From Bacillota bacterium (GTDB lineage: Bacteria > Bacillota > Clostridia > Christensenellales > Aristaeellaceae), in the NCBI GenBank assembly GCA_023411375.1, contig JAEYOW010000047.1, positions 1-29,912 of the forward strand: DNA of 29,912 bases, in the 5' to 3' direction. Positions 8,283 to 15,202 of this stretch are shown here, one piece after another (the first letter of the stretch is position 1; each line of letters starts with the position of its first letter). Under the pieces are notes generated by a model. The model did not search any database and was not told the DNA's origin. It saw only the letters and a program-made list of their open reading frames with translations. The position numbers were made by a program, and so were the translations under genes.

Positions 8283-9304
8283 TGGGCTTGTACCCCTGCT
8301 GCTACGTTTTTCTTATCATTTTCCACCATGCGAGTTACCATTTCTTCAAAGCTGATATTGCGCTTCCAGCCAAGAACAGTATGCGCTTTTGTGCAATCGC
8401 CCCAAAGCAGCTCCACCTCGGCGGGACGGAAGAATGCGGGATTAACCTTAACCAATGTGCGTCCCGTTTTTACATCGATACCGCGTTCATCTACCCCCTC
8501 GCCCTCCCATCGCAGCGTGAATCCCGCCGCGGCAAAGGCGGCTTGAGCAAAATCACGTACGGAGCGCGTTTCGCCGCTAGCAATAATATAATCATCAGGC
8601 TTATCTTGCTGGAGCATACGCCACATGGCGTCTACATAATCTTGCGAATGTCCCCAATCACGTTTTGCGGACAGATTGCCCAACTCCACATGCGTTTGAA
8701 GACCGGCTTGAATACGAGCCGCCGCATGTGTAATCTTGCGAGTAACAAACTCCAATCCCCGACGTTCGCTCTCATGATTAAACAGAATGCCGCTGCATGC
8801 AAAAAGCTGATAGCTTTCCCGATAGTTCTTGGTAATCCAGTGACCATACAGCTTTGCCACACCATAAGGACTACGCGGATAGAAGGGAGTGGTTTCACGC
8901 TGAGGCACTTCCTGAACAAGACCAAACATTTCCGAGGTGGACGCTTGATAGAATCGTGCATCAGGCTTGATGGTACGGATGGCTTCTAACAGATTGGTCA
9001 CACCGAGCGCATCAATTTCCGCGGTGGATATAGGAGTATCCCAGCTGGTAGCCACGAACGACTGTGCTGCTAGATTGTAAACCTCATCCGGCATGGCCTT
9101 GTTCAACGCGGCAATCAAAGAAGCCAAATCCGTCATATCGGCATAAACCAAGTGGATGCGATCCTTCAAATGAGCAACATTCCCATAATCAACAATGCTT
9201 TTTCTACGCCAAATTCCAAAGACTTCATAGCCTTTTTCGAGTAAAAGCTCGGACAAGTAAGATCCGTCTTGACCCGTAATTCCCGTAATCAGCGCCCTTC
9301 TCAT
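8279..9304 (-). CDS. gmd: GDP-mannose 4,6-dehydratase
   Basis: 341 aa. ALITGITGQDGSYLSELLL is the hallmark N-terminus with the GXXGXXG NADP site. The AAQSFVATSW segment, ASTSEMFG and the YXXXK motif in SPYGVAKLYGHW follow in the right order. The late segments NLSAKRDWGHSQDYV and FRPAEVELLWGDCTKA are strongly conserved in Gmd. It converts GDP-D-mannose to GDP-4-dehydro-6-deoxy-D-mannose. The start at 9304 has GGAGGT 8 nt upstream. It lies 33 bp after the dehydrogenase gene and overlaps rmd by 4 bp. Confidence 0.97.
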   Translation of the reverse strand: MRRALITGITGQDGSYLSELLLEKGYEVFGIWRRKSIVDYGNVAHLKDRIHLVYADMTDLASLIAALNKAMPDEVYNLAAQSFVATSWDTPISTAEIDALGVTNLLEAIRTIKPDARFYQASTSEMFGLVQEVPQRETTPFYPRSPYGVAKLYGHWITKNYRESYQLFACSGILFNHESERRGLEFVTRKITHAAARIQAGLQTHVELGNLSAKRDWGHSQDYVDAMWRMLQQDKPDDYIIASGETRSVRDFAQAAFAAAGFTLRWEGEGVDERGIDVKTGRTLVKVNPAFFRPAEVELLWGDCTKAHTVLGWKRNISFEEMVTRMVENDKKNVAAGVQAQ

Positions 9305-9337
9305 ACTAATACCTCCATTTTAATATTCAGTAAAAGC

Positions 9338-10663
9338 CTACAGTTGCCAGCAGCACCAGCCCCGACGTTCCAGTTCGGCCATAGGGAAAATTGATTTAAT
9401 ATCAATAAGCACTTTTTCACATGCCGGACAATGAGTAAAAAGAGCGTCTGCCTGATCAAGCGTCATTTCCCGAAACGGTTTATGTGCCACGGCATATACT
9501 AAACAGTCTGCATCTTGGGCCGCTTCCATCGGTTGAAGCTTTACTCCGTATTCATACTCGGCATCGGCGGCGTTTGCTATAGGATCAATGACAATTGGCG
9601 TTACCCCGTATTCTTTCAAACTAAGAATGATATCATTGACTTTACTGTTGCGCGTATCGGGGCAATCCTCTTTGAATGTAATGCCAAAAATGATCACTTT
9701 AGCATTGCATACGCGTTTTTTGGCGAGTACTAGCTTTTTTATAATAACGCTGCTGATGTAGGCGCCCATATCATCATTGATTTTTCGTCCGGATAGGATG
9801 ATCTGACTATGGTAGCCAAGCCGTTCAGCTTCATAAACAAAATAATACGGATCAACGCCGATGCAATGCCCGCCAACAAGTCCGGGCCGAAAGCCCAAAG
9901 CGTTCCACTTTGTGTTCATGGCTTCAACGACTTCCGCAGTGTTGATATTCATACGATCAAAGACCAAAGCAAGCTCATTCATAAAGGCAATGTTTATATC
10001 ACGCTGACTATTCTCCACCACCTTGGCCGCCTCGGCAACCTTGATGGAACTGGCACGATGCACCCCCGCCATAATAACCAGTTCATACACCTTGGCAATA
10101 ACATCAAGCGTTTCCTCGTCCATGCCGGACACAATTTTACGAATGTTTTCCAAACTATGCTCCCGGTCACCCGGATTGATGCGCTCGGGAGAATAGCCGA
10201 TTTTAAAATCCACTCCGCATATAAGACCGCTTTCCTTTTCGAGAATCGGTATGCAGACCTCCTCCGTGACACCGGGATAAACGGTGGATTCATATACCAC
10301 AACGGAACCGGGCGTAAGGTTACGTCCCAAAATCGCACTTGCACCGATCACTGGTGATAGGTCGGGGGTTTTATCGTGGTTAATGGGAGTAGGCACGGCT
10401 ATAATATGAAAGCTTGCCTCACGAAGACGATTTTCATTGTTTGTAAACATAACACTTGTACTTTTTATAGCATCATTACCCACTTCACAAGTGGGGTCAA
10501 TACCTGAACGGTACTGATTGATTTTGTTCTCATTAAGATCGAAGCCGATGACAGAGACCTTTTTGGCGAAGGCTACTGCAAGGGGCATTCCTACATAGCC
10601 AAGACCGACGACGGCTAACTTTTTTTCCTCGCTAAGGAGCTTTTCATATAGATGAGAAAACAT
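9338..10663 (-). CDS. tviB: UDP-N-acetylhexosamine 6-dehydrogenase (WbpA/TviB family)
   Basis: 441 aa nucleotide-sugar dehydrogenase. The NAD-binding GLGYVGMP is at about residues 20-27, followed by IGFDLNENKI. The segment IAVPTPINHDKTPDLSP and YESTVYPGVTEE are typical of the TviB/WbpA branch rather than UDP-glucose dehydrogenase. The catalytic cysteine is in GGHCIGVDPYY, and the C-terminal domain begins with GITFKEDCPDTRNSK. It oxidises UDP-GlcNAc or UDP-GalNAc to the uronic acid, so the exported polymer probably carries an acidic sugar. It is the first gene of the operon, with GGAGGT 10 nt before the ATG and a consensus promoter just upstream. The exact substrate (GlcNAc or GalNAc) is not decided by the motifs. 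Confidence 0.92.
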   Translation of the reverse strand: MFSHLYEKLLSEEKKLAVVGLGYVGMPLAVAFAKKVSVIGFDLNENKINQYRSGIDPTCEVGNDAIKSTSVMFTNNENRLREASFHIIAVPTPINHDKTPDLSPVIGASAILGRNLTPGSVVVYESTVYPGVTEEVCIPILEKESGLICGVDFKIGYSPERINPGDREHSLENIRKIVSGMDEETLDVIAKVYELVIMAGVHRASSIKVAEAAKVVENSQRDINIAFMNELALVFDRMNINTAEVVEAMNTKWNALGFRPGLVGGHCIGVDPYYFVYEAERLGYHSQIILSGRKINDDMGAYISSVIIKKLVLAKKRVCNAKVIIFGITFKEDCPDTRNSKVNDIILSLKEYGVTPIVIDPIANAADAEYEYGVKLQPMEAAQDADCLVYAVAHKPFREMTLDQADALFTHCPACEKVLIDIKSIFPMAELERRGWCCWQL

Positions 10664-10701
10664 TCTATATCGTACCTCCGTACATCATTCGTCCGTACCC
10701 T

Positions 10702-10730
10702 ATGATAAATAACGAAATGATAATTGTCAA
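10702..10730 (-). promoter_or_regulatory. Promoter of the polysaccharide operon
   Basis: On the minus strand TTGACA (10725-10730), a 17-bp spacer and TATCAT (10702-10707), ending about 40 bp before the first gene start. It is the only strong promoter found ahead of the nine tightly packed genes from 10663 to 391, so it probably drives the whole operon. Confidence 0.8.
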
Positions 10731-10748
10731 TACCCCCTTATCTTGGGC

Positions 10749-10887
10749 CAGGGCAGCGTCATTTGACTTCAAATTTGCGCCACGCGCCTTTAAGATCGAT
10801 TTTTCGATCAATTTGTTCTCACTTATGTGTCAAAAATGGCTCTCAATGCCTTCTGCGTAAAAATTCGTTTTAAATGACGCTGCCCTG
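10749..10887. mobile_element. MITE-like element with 16-bp terminal inverted repeats and 9-bp target duplication
   Basis: A 139-bp sequence is bounded by the perfect inverted repeat CAGGGCAGCGTCATTT (10749-10764) and its complement (10872-10887). It is flanked on both sides by the direct repeat ATCTTGGGC (10740-10748 and 10888-10896), the mark of a transposition event. It has no coding potential. Inside is a small palindrome, GATCGA-TTTT-TCGATC (10794-10809). A 9-bp duplication suits several transposase families, including IS256 and ISLre2; the parent family cannot be assigned from this copy alone. It lies 19 bp upstream of the -35 box of the polysaccharide operon. Confidence 0.88.
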
Positions 10888-11079
10888 ATCTTGGGCCGCG
10901 CCAAACGCATGAATGTGGTCGCACAAGAAAAAGGAGAGAGAGGCCTTTTTGGGCGGGCTATAGTTGCATCACCATATCAATATATTTCTCAGAATTCATA
11001 CAAATCATAAATCGTTTGGATTTGAGACTGACGGTTGCTTTGCTCATGCTGAGCAATTTTAGTATTACAGTTGTAAAAC

Positions 11080-11137
11080 AAAAGAAAAAGCCTGCAAATA
11101 AAAAGTCAACCCCCTGAGGGATGAAAATTTGCAGGCT
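11080..11137 (-). terminator. Rho-independent terminator of the trpXYZ operon
   Basis: Minus-strand stem AGCCTGCAAAT (complement at 11127-11137) pairs with ATTTGCAGGCT (complement at 11089-11099), with a smaller CCCTC/GAGGG-type pairing possible within the loop. It is followed by TTTTTCTTTTG. It lies about 90 nt after the trpZ stop and would insulate the polysaccharide operon from trpXYZ transcription. Confidence 0.75.
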
Positions 11138-11187
11138 GTTACCTATGTATTGTAACGCAACATTATTGACGTTATCAACGCACTGAT

Positions 11188-11214
11188 GTGTTATGGTCTT
11201 TTCAACCATAACAC
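11188..11214 (-). other. Stem-loop just downstream of trpZ
   Basis: Ten-bp perfect stem GTGTTATGGT / ACCATAACAC with a 7-nt loop, 15 bp after the trpZ stop codon. There is no T-tract after it, so it is more likely a 3'-end stabiliser than a terminator. Confidence 0.55.
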
Positions 11215-11228
11215 CCAATGTATTTTCC

Positions 11229-12002
11229 TCAGTTGCCACACTCAATTGAGATTTCGTTAAACAGCCCCAGCACTTCGTCCAGCCCCAGCCGCGTTTTCTC
11301 ATCCCCCGCGCGGTCCAAAACGATGCGGCCTTCGTGCAGCATCAGCAGCCGGTCGCCGTATTCCAGCGCATAGCGCAGGTTGTGCGTAACCATCAGCGTG
11401 GTAAGACGCTTTTCGCGCACCAGCTTATCCGTCAGCCGCATGATGATCTCAGCGGTCTTTGGGTCAAGCGCGGCGGTATGCTCGTCCAGAATCAAAAACT
11501 CGATAGGCGTGAGCGTGCTCATCAAAAGCGCCATGGCCTGCCGCTGTCCGCCTGAAAGCGAACCGACGGGCACATGCAGCTTGTCCTCCAGGCCCAGGCC
11601 CAGCTCGCCCAAAAGCGTACGGTAATGCCCGACGCGCCGTTTGTTCACCCCGGGGGTAATACCAAAGGCCTTTCCTTTGTTATCCGCCATGGCCATGTTT
11701 TCCAAAATCGTCATGCTGCCGCAGGTACCCATAGCCGGGTTTTGGTACACGCGCCCGATATTGCGGTAACGGCGGCACTCGCGTACCTTCGTTATATCTT
11801 TTCTGCCCATCAGAATGCCGCCCTCGTCCACGGGGATGGAACCGCAGAGAAGGTTGAGCATGCTGGTTTTGCCGCTGCCGTTGGAGCCAACAACGCTGAC
11901 AAACTGTCCGTCCGGAATGGTAAGGTTAAAATGGCGGAAAAGACAGTTTTCATTCACGCTGCCAGGCGAGTAGACCTTGCTGACATCCCTGAGCTCAAGC
12001 AT
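11229..12002 (-). CDS. trpZ: Tryptophan ABC importer, ATP-binding protein
   Basis: 257 aa ABC ATPase. Walker A is GSNGSGKTSML near residue 37, the signature is SLSGGQRQAMAL, and Walker B is FLILDEHTAALDP. The DEHTAALD form is typical of ATPases paired with permeases and binding proteins of the type encoded beside it. It supplies energy for import together with the permease upstream, whose gene it overlaps by 8 bp. AAGGTG lies before the ATG at 12002. Assignment to tryptophan rests on the Trp T-box that leads the operon and on the known trpXYZ family arrangement, not on the ATPase sequence itself. Confidence 0.88.
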   Translation of the reverse strand: MLELRDVSKVYSPGSVNENCLFRHFNLTIPDGQFVSVVGSNGSGKTSMLNLLCGSIPVDEGGILMGRKDITKVRECRRYRNIGRVYQNPAMGTCGSMTILENMAMADNKGKAFGITPGVNKRRVGHYRTLLGELGLGLEDKLHVPVGSLSGGQRQAMALLMSTLTPIEFLILDEHTAALDPKTAEIIMRLTDKLVREKRLTTLMVTHNLRYALEYGDRLLMLHEGRIVLDRAGDEKTRLGLDEVLGLFNEISIECGN

Positions 12003-12876
12003 TGAACTTCACCTTCTTTCTGCGCGCGCCGCCCAGCACCAGAATAATCAGGAACAATACGGCGGTTACCAGCTTTAAATCCTGGGGCACGAGGCCCAGC
12101 GACAACGCTAACGCCACGCAGGCCTTGTAAATCAGGCTGCCGATAATCGCGGCGGAGGTACCCTTAACAAAGCTCATGCGCCTAAACAGGTTGGCGCCGA
12201 TGATGACCGCCGCCAGGCCGAACACGATCGCGCCCGTGCCCATGGAGATGTCAAACACCCGGTTTTTCTGCGCCATGACCGCGCCCGCAAGCGCGACCAA
12301 CGCGTTGGCGATAGAAAGGCCCACGATTTTTACAGTGCCGCTGTCGCGCGCAAGCGTGGTGACGACGGTGCGGTTGTCGCCCACGGCGCGCAGCAGAAAG
12401 CCCGCCTTTGTTTTCATAAACAGGTCAAGCAGAAGCTTTACTATGGCCACAATCAGAACCACCACCAGCACTTTCGACCAGGGCTGCAGGAAGGTGGGAA
12501 GGCTTGCGACAAGCGGATTGTCAAAAAGGGTTTCCATGTTGAAAAAAGGCAGGTTGGCCCGTCCGGCAATGCGCAGGTTGATCGAGTAGAGGGCCGTCAT
12601 GGTGATGATGCCGCTGAGCAGGTCCCGCACATGGCATTTGACATGGATCAGCCCCGTCGCCAGCCCGGCCAGCGCGCCCGCGAGGGTCGCCGCCAGAAGC
12701 GTGAGGACGGGGTGCATGCCGTTAAGCGTCAGGACGGCGCTGACAGCCGCGCCGAGCGGAAACGAGGAATCGACTGTCAGGTCAGGAAAATCGAGGATGC
12801 GGTAGGTGATCAGCACGCCCAGCGCGAGAATGGCGTAGATCAGTCCCTCCTCCAGAATACCGGTGAAAATACCCAT
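11995..12876 (-). CDS. trpY: Tryptophan ABC importer, permease
   Basis: 293 aa with eight or nine hydrophobic segments, of the branched-chain amino-acid permease type (BPD_transp_2). ILALGVLITYRILDFPDLTVD near residue 15 is characteristic of permeases paired with ABC_sub_bind proteins. It forms the membrane channel for the substrate delivered by TrpX. The start follows GGAGGG, 7 nt upstream. A 66-bp gap containing a hairpin separates it from trpX, while it overlaps trpZ. It is probably a homodimer, since no second permease gene is present. Confidence 0.9.
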   Translation of the reverse strand: MGIFTGILEEGLIYAILALGVLITYRILDFPDLTVDSSFPLGAAVSAVLTLNGMHPVLTLLAATLAGALAGLATGLIHVKCHVRDLLSGIITMTALYSINLRIAGRANLPFFNMETLFDNPLVASLPTFLQPWSKVLVVVLIVAIVKLLLDLFMKTKAGFLLRAVGDNRTVVTTLARDSGTVKIVGLSIANALVALAGAVMAQKNRVFDISMGTGAIVFGLAAVIIGANLFRRMSFVKGTSAAIIGSLIYKACVALALSLGLVPQDLKLVTAVLFLIILVLGGARRKKVKFNA

Positions 12877-12897
12877 GAATGTCCCTCCGAAATGGGG

Positions 12898-12954
12898 CGG
12901 GGGATAATGGCGGGCGCGGTGTTCATCATCCCCCGTCCGCCGTTATTCCTTCGT
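12898..12954 (-). other. Stem-loop between trpX and trpY
   Basis: On the minus strand a GGGGGATGATG stretch can pair with a CATTATCCCCC stretch inside the 66-bp gap, with one mismatch. No T-tract follows. Such hairpins between binding-protein and permease genes are known to stabilise the upstream message and so raise the binding-protein dose; that role here is inference. Confidence 0.5.
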
Positions 12955-13926
12955 AACGTCGATACCGCGCGCCAGGTCGGCCGCGGGAATGGCAACGCCA
13001 AGCTTGGCGGCAACCCCGGGGTTATAGGTCATATCGCCGCCTTCGCTGGAGACGAAAGCGATGTCGCCCGCGAACGTCCCACCCAGCACTTCGGCCGCCA
13101 TTTTGCCCGTCTGCCGGCCCAGCGAGATATACTCGACGCCCTCGGCGGCGATGCAGCCGTTTTTAACCTGTTCGATTTCGCTGCCAAATACCGGCTTGCC
13201 GGCGGCGTTCGCCTTGTCAAGCACCACGGCCAAGTAGCTTACCACGGTGTTGTCGGTCAGGTTGGTCAGGCAGTCAACCTGGGGCAGCAGGCTATCCAGG
13301 GCAAGGGAAATATCCGCGCCGGTGGAAATGCCGCTGGGGACGATCTCAAAGCCGTATTCTGCGGCCTTGTCCTGATAGAGCTTCAGCTGGCTTTCGCTGT
13401 TGGTTTCGCTGGTGGTATAAAGAATGCCGATCTTAGACGCTTCCGGCAGGAAGGCGCGGATCAGCTTAAGCTGCGCTTCCACGGGCAGCAGGTCGCAGGT
13501 ACCGGTGACGGCCCTGCCGCTTTTGCCTTCGGCATTGGCGAGCATGGCGCTTACGGGATCGCTGACCGCGGTGTAGATAACGGGCACGTTTTTGTCCATA
13601 CACGCATTGAAGGCCGCCTGCGCCATGGGGGTGGCGATCGCGCATACCAGGTCGCATTCCTGCGCCATCTGGGCTGCGATCTGCTGAGCGAGGCCCATGT
13701 CCGCCTGAGCGTTCTGGATGATAAAGGCCACATTTTCGCCTTCGGTGTATCCGGCCTCGGACAGCCCCTGAATAAAGCCCTCGCGGCAGTTGTCGAGGCT
13801 TGGGTGTTCGGCAAATTGTGCGATACCGATGGTGTACGTCGCGCCCTCGGCCAGGGAAGAGGCCGCCAAACCGGTGGCGAGAAGCAGAACCATCGCCGTT
13901 AAGAGAACCTTCATTGCCTTTTTCAT
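12943..13926 (-). CDS. trpX: Tryptophan ABC importer, substrate-binding protein
   Basis: 327 aa extracytoplasmic binding protein of the ABC_sub_bind family (TrpX type). A signal peptide covers about residues 1-26 (MKKAMKVLLTAMVLLLATGL, then an SLA cleavage region). There is no cysteine at the cleavage region, so it does not look like a lipoprotein, which is unusual for a binding protein of a one-membrane bacterium. The mature part has YTIGIAQFAEHPSLD, the CAIATPMAQAA segment, YTAVSDPV and IGILYTTSETNSESQ in family order. It is the first gene of the importer operon, preceded by a Trp T-box leader. The ribosome binding site is AAAGGATGG before the ATG at 13926. Confidence 0.92.
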   Translation of the reverse strand: MKKAMKVLLTAMVLLLATGLAASSLAEGATYTIGIAQFAEHPSLDNCREGFIQGLSEAGYTEGENVAFIIQNAQADMGLAQQIAAQMAQECDLVCAIATPMAQAAFNACMDKNVPVIYTAVSDPVSAMLANAEGKSGRAVTGTCDLLPVEAQLKLIRAFLPEASKIGILYTTSETNSESQLKLYQDKAAEYGFEIVPSGISTGADISLALDSLLPQVDCLTNLTDNTVVSYLAVVLDKANAAGKPVFGSEIEQVKNGCIAAEGVEYISLGRQTGKMAAEVLGGTFAGDIAFVSSEGGDMTYNPGVAAKLGVAIPAADLARGIDVTKE

Positions 13927-13975
13927 CGTGAATCCATCCTTTCGTTTGCTTGCGTCGGCCGCGCACGGGCGGGAA

Positions 13976-14252
13976 GAATGAAAAACGCCTCAAGCAACGT
14001 TTGTTGCTTGAGGCGGTGTTTCCGCGGTGCCACTCAATTTCCCCGTAAAACGGGCTTTGACCATGTACCATCATACATGCCACCTTGATAACGGGTGTGG
14101 AATCCCGTCAACAGCTACGGTCCCACCAGAACTTTCGCCGCCGCCCTCGGAAGTCCATTCACTGTTCCGCCGCATGCCGTGGTCCCACTGTTCACGGCTC
14201 CCTTTGCTGCGTTTTGGGCAGTTACTCCTCTTCCTCAACGGTTTATTAGATT
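13976..14252 (-). promoter_or_regulatory. T-box riboswitch, tryptophan specifier
   Basis: The leader before trpX carries the T-box core GAGTGGCACCGCGG on the minus strand (around 14022-14035). Its UGGC would pair with the GCCA end of an uncharged tRNA whose discriminator base is G, as in bacterial tRNA-Trp. The Stem I specifier region reads GAA-UGG-ACUUCC, with UGG (Trp) at 14155-14157. The GAGGAGUAA of the lower Stem I and a Stem III (CCCGU/ACGGG) are present. A terminator ends the leader. Uncharged tRNA-Trp should stabilise the antiterminator and switch the importer on when tryptophan is scarce. Confidence 0.93.
13981..14015 (-). terminator. T-box intrinsic terminator
   Basis: Perfect 13-bp stem (13986-13998 with 14003-14015; sequence CGCCTCAAGCAAC) with a 4-nt loop, followed on the minus strand by TTTTT. 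It is the off-state partner of the T-box antiterminator and lies 54 nt before trpX. Confidence 0.93.
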
Positions 14253-14258
14253 GCGCTT

Positions 14259-14287
14259 ATCATACGCCGGCGCTGCGCAATTGTCAA
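14259..14287 (-). promoter_or_regulatory. Promoter of the T-box / trpXYZ operon
   Basis: Minus-strand TTGACA (14282-14287), 17-bp spacer, TATGAT (14259-14264). It places the transcript start near 14252, just before Stem I of the T-box. Confidence 0.85.
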
Positions 14288-14360
14288 TAGGGTTGAGCGA
14301 AAAGAAATGTTTTTTGTCTGTGCCTCTCTCATCAAAGTCGCTGTTCAGCCCGCGCGTTTT

Positions 14361-14370
14361 GTGGTACAAT
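14361..14370 (+). promoter_or_regulatory. Extended -10 promoter of the esterase gene
   Basis: TGGTACAAT reads as TG-N-TACAAT, an extended -10 element (hexamer at 14365-14370), about 44 nt before the start codon. No good -35 box is seen at 17 bp. It fires away from the trpXYZ promoter. Confidence 0.5.
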
Positions 14371-14413
14371 AACGACGCTTATAACAGTTACGATCCAACC
14401 AAGGAGGCGTCTC

Positions 14414-15202
14414 ATGTTCTTTTCCGATTTTCACTTTTACAGCGAGGCGCTTGGCGTTCAAACCGCGGCCTATGTGCTTTTGCCGGATGCGAACGTCATG
14501 CGTCAGCAGGGCGGCGGGCCCCTGCCCGCGCTTTATCTGTTGCACGGGCTAAGCGACGACCATACCATGTGGCTGAGGCAGACCCGCTTGGAGCAGTATG
14601 CGCGCAAATACCGCGCGGCGGTGGTGATGCCAGCCGTAAACCGGTCTTTCTATACCGATATGGCGCATGGCGCGAAGTACTTCACCTTTGCCAGCGAGGA
14701 GCTGCCCCGTGTGATGGAGCAATATTTTCCGCTTTCCCAAAGCAGGGAGGGGCGGTTTGCCGCCGGCCTGTCCATGGGCGGTTACGGCGCCGTGAAGCTG
14801 GGGCTGCGCTGCCCGCAGAGGTATGCGGCCGTGGCAAGCCTGTCCGGCGCGCTAGAAATAGAAAAATCCTATGACGAGGGAACACGTCAGCCGCCGGAGT
14901 TTTTGCGCGAGCTGGACGATATTTTTGGCGGGGAGCAGACGCTGAAAAACGGGGAGGACAACCTGAGCCTGCTTGCCGGGCGGCTGAGCAAGTCGCCTGA
15001 AAAAGCGCCGCGGATGTACGTTGCCTGCGGCACGGAGGATTTTCTTTTCGAAGCCAATGAGAGCTTCGTGAAAAACTGGGGCGAGGCGCTTTCCATCGAG
15101 TATCATACCGGACCGGGCGCGCATACGTGGGATTTCTGGGATGATCATATCCGGCGGGTGCTTGAGTGGCTGAAGCTGCCGAAGGCGGAGAATGTATGGT
15201 GA
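14414..15202 (+). CDS. estA: Alpha/beta-hydrolase esterase (EstA / esterase D family)
   Basis: 262 aa, the usual size for the tributyrin esterase and S-formylglutathione hydrolase-like group. The oxyanion segment is LYLLHGLSDDHTMW. The nucleophile is Ser120 in GLSMGGYG. An acidic residue in GTEDFLFEAN (about 207) and His237 in GAHTWDFW complete the triad. No signal peptide, so it is cytoplasmic. Related enzymes hydrolyse short-chain acyl esters; the natural substrate here is unknown. AAGGAGG lies 7 nt before the ATG. It overlaps the TlyA-like gene by 7 bp, so the two are cotranscribed. Confidence 0.88.
   Translation: MFFSDFHFYSEALGVQTAAYVLLPDANVMRQQGGGPLPALYLLHGLSDDHTMWLRQTRLEQYARKYRAAVVMPAVNRSFYTDMAHGAKYFTFASEELPRVMEQYFPLSQSREGRFAAGLSMGGYGAVKLGLRCPQRYAAVASLSGALEIEKSYDEGTRQPPEFLRELDDIFGGEQTLKNGEDNLSLLAGRLSKSPEKAPRMYVACGTEDFLFEANESFVKNWGEALSIEYHTGPGAHTWDFWDDHIRRVLEWLKLPKAENVW

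Larger units (their letters stand above)
10888..11228. other. Intergenic stretch with several palindromes and no supported gene
   Basis: Between the MITE and trpZ I see no convincing gene. It holds a terminator (annotated separately), a 10-bp stem immediately after trpZ at 11188-11214, a short perfect palindrome TTGCTCA-TGC-TGAGCAA at 11040-11056, and TTACAGTTGTAA at 11065-11076. A 114-codon minus-strand frame here starts inside trpZ and lacks a ribosome binding site or recognisable protein features. Confidence 0.6.

Noticed and set aside
8282..8989. 235-codon frame on the plus strand
   Set aside because: Antisense to gmd, with no start signal and no recognisable protein features.
11065..11076. 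TTACAGTTGTAA as a BlaI/CopY-type operator
   Set aside because: It fits the TACA-N2-TGTA pattern, but no regulator, lactamase or copper gene is adjacent, and no promoter overlaps it.
11137..11149. 13-bp motif shared with the left end of the IS481-type element (27778-27790), as a possible IS remnant
   Set aside because: A 13-bp match between two places in 30 kb is expected by chance several times; no further similarity.
10958..11302. 114-codon frame on the minus strand
   Set aside because: It begins inside trpZ in another frame, has no ribosome binding site and runs through the terminator hairpin.
12631..13902. 423-codon frame on the plus strand
   Set aside because: It is antisense to trpY and trpX, which have clear family motifs; long open antisense frames are common in GC-rich codon usage.
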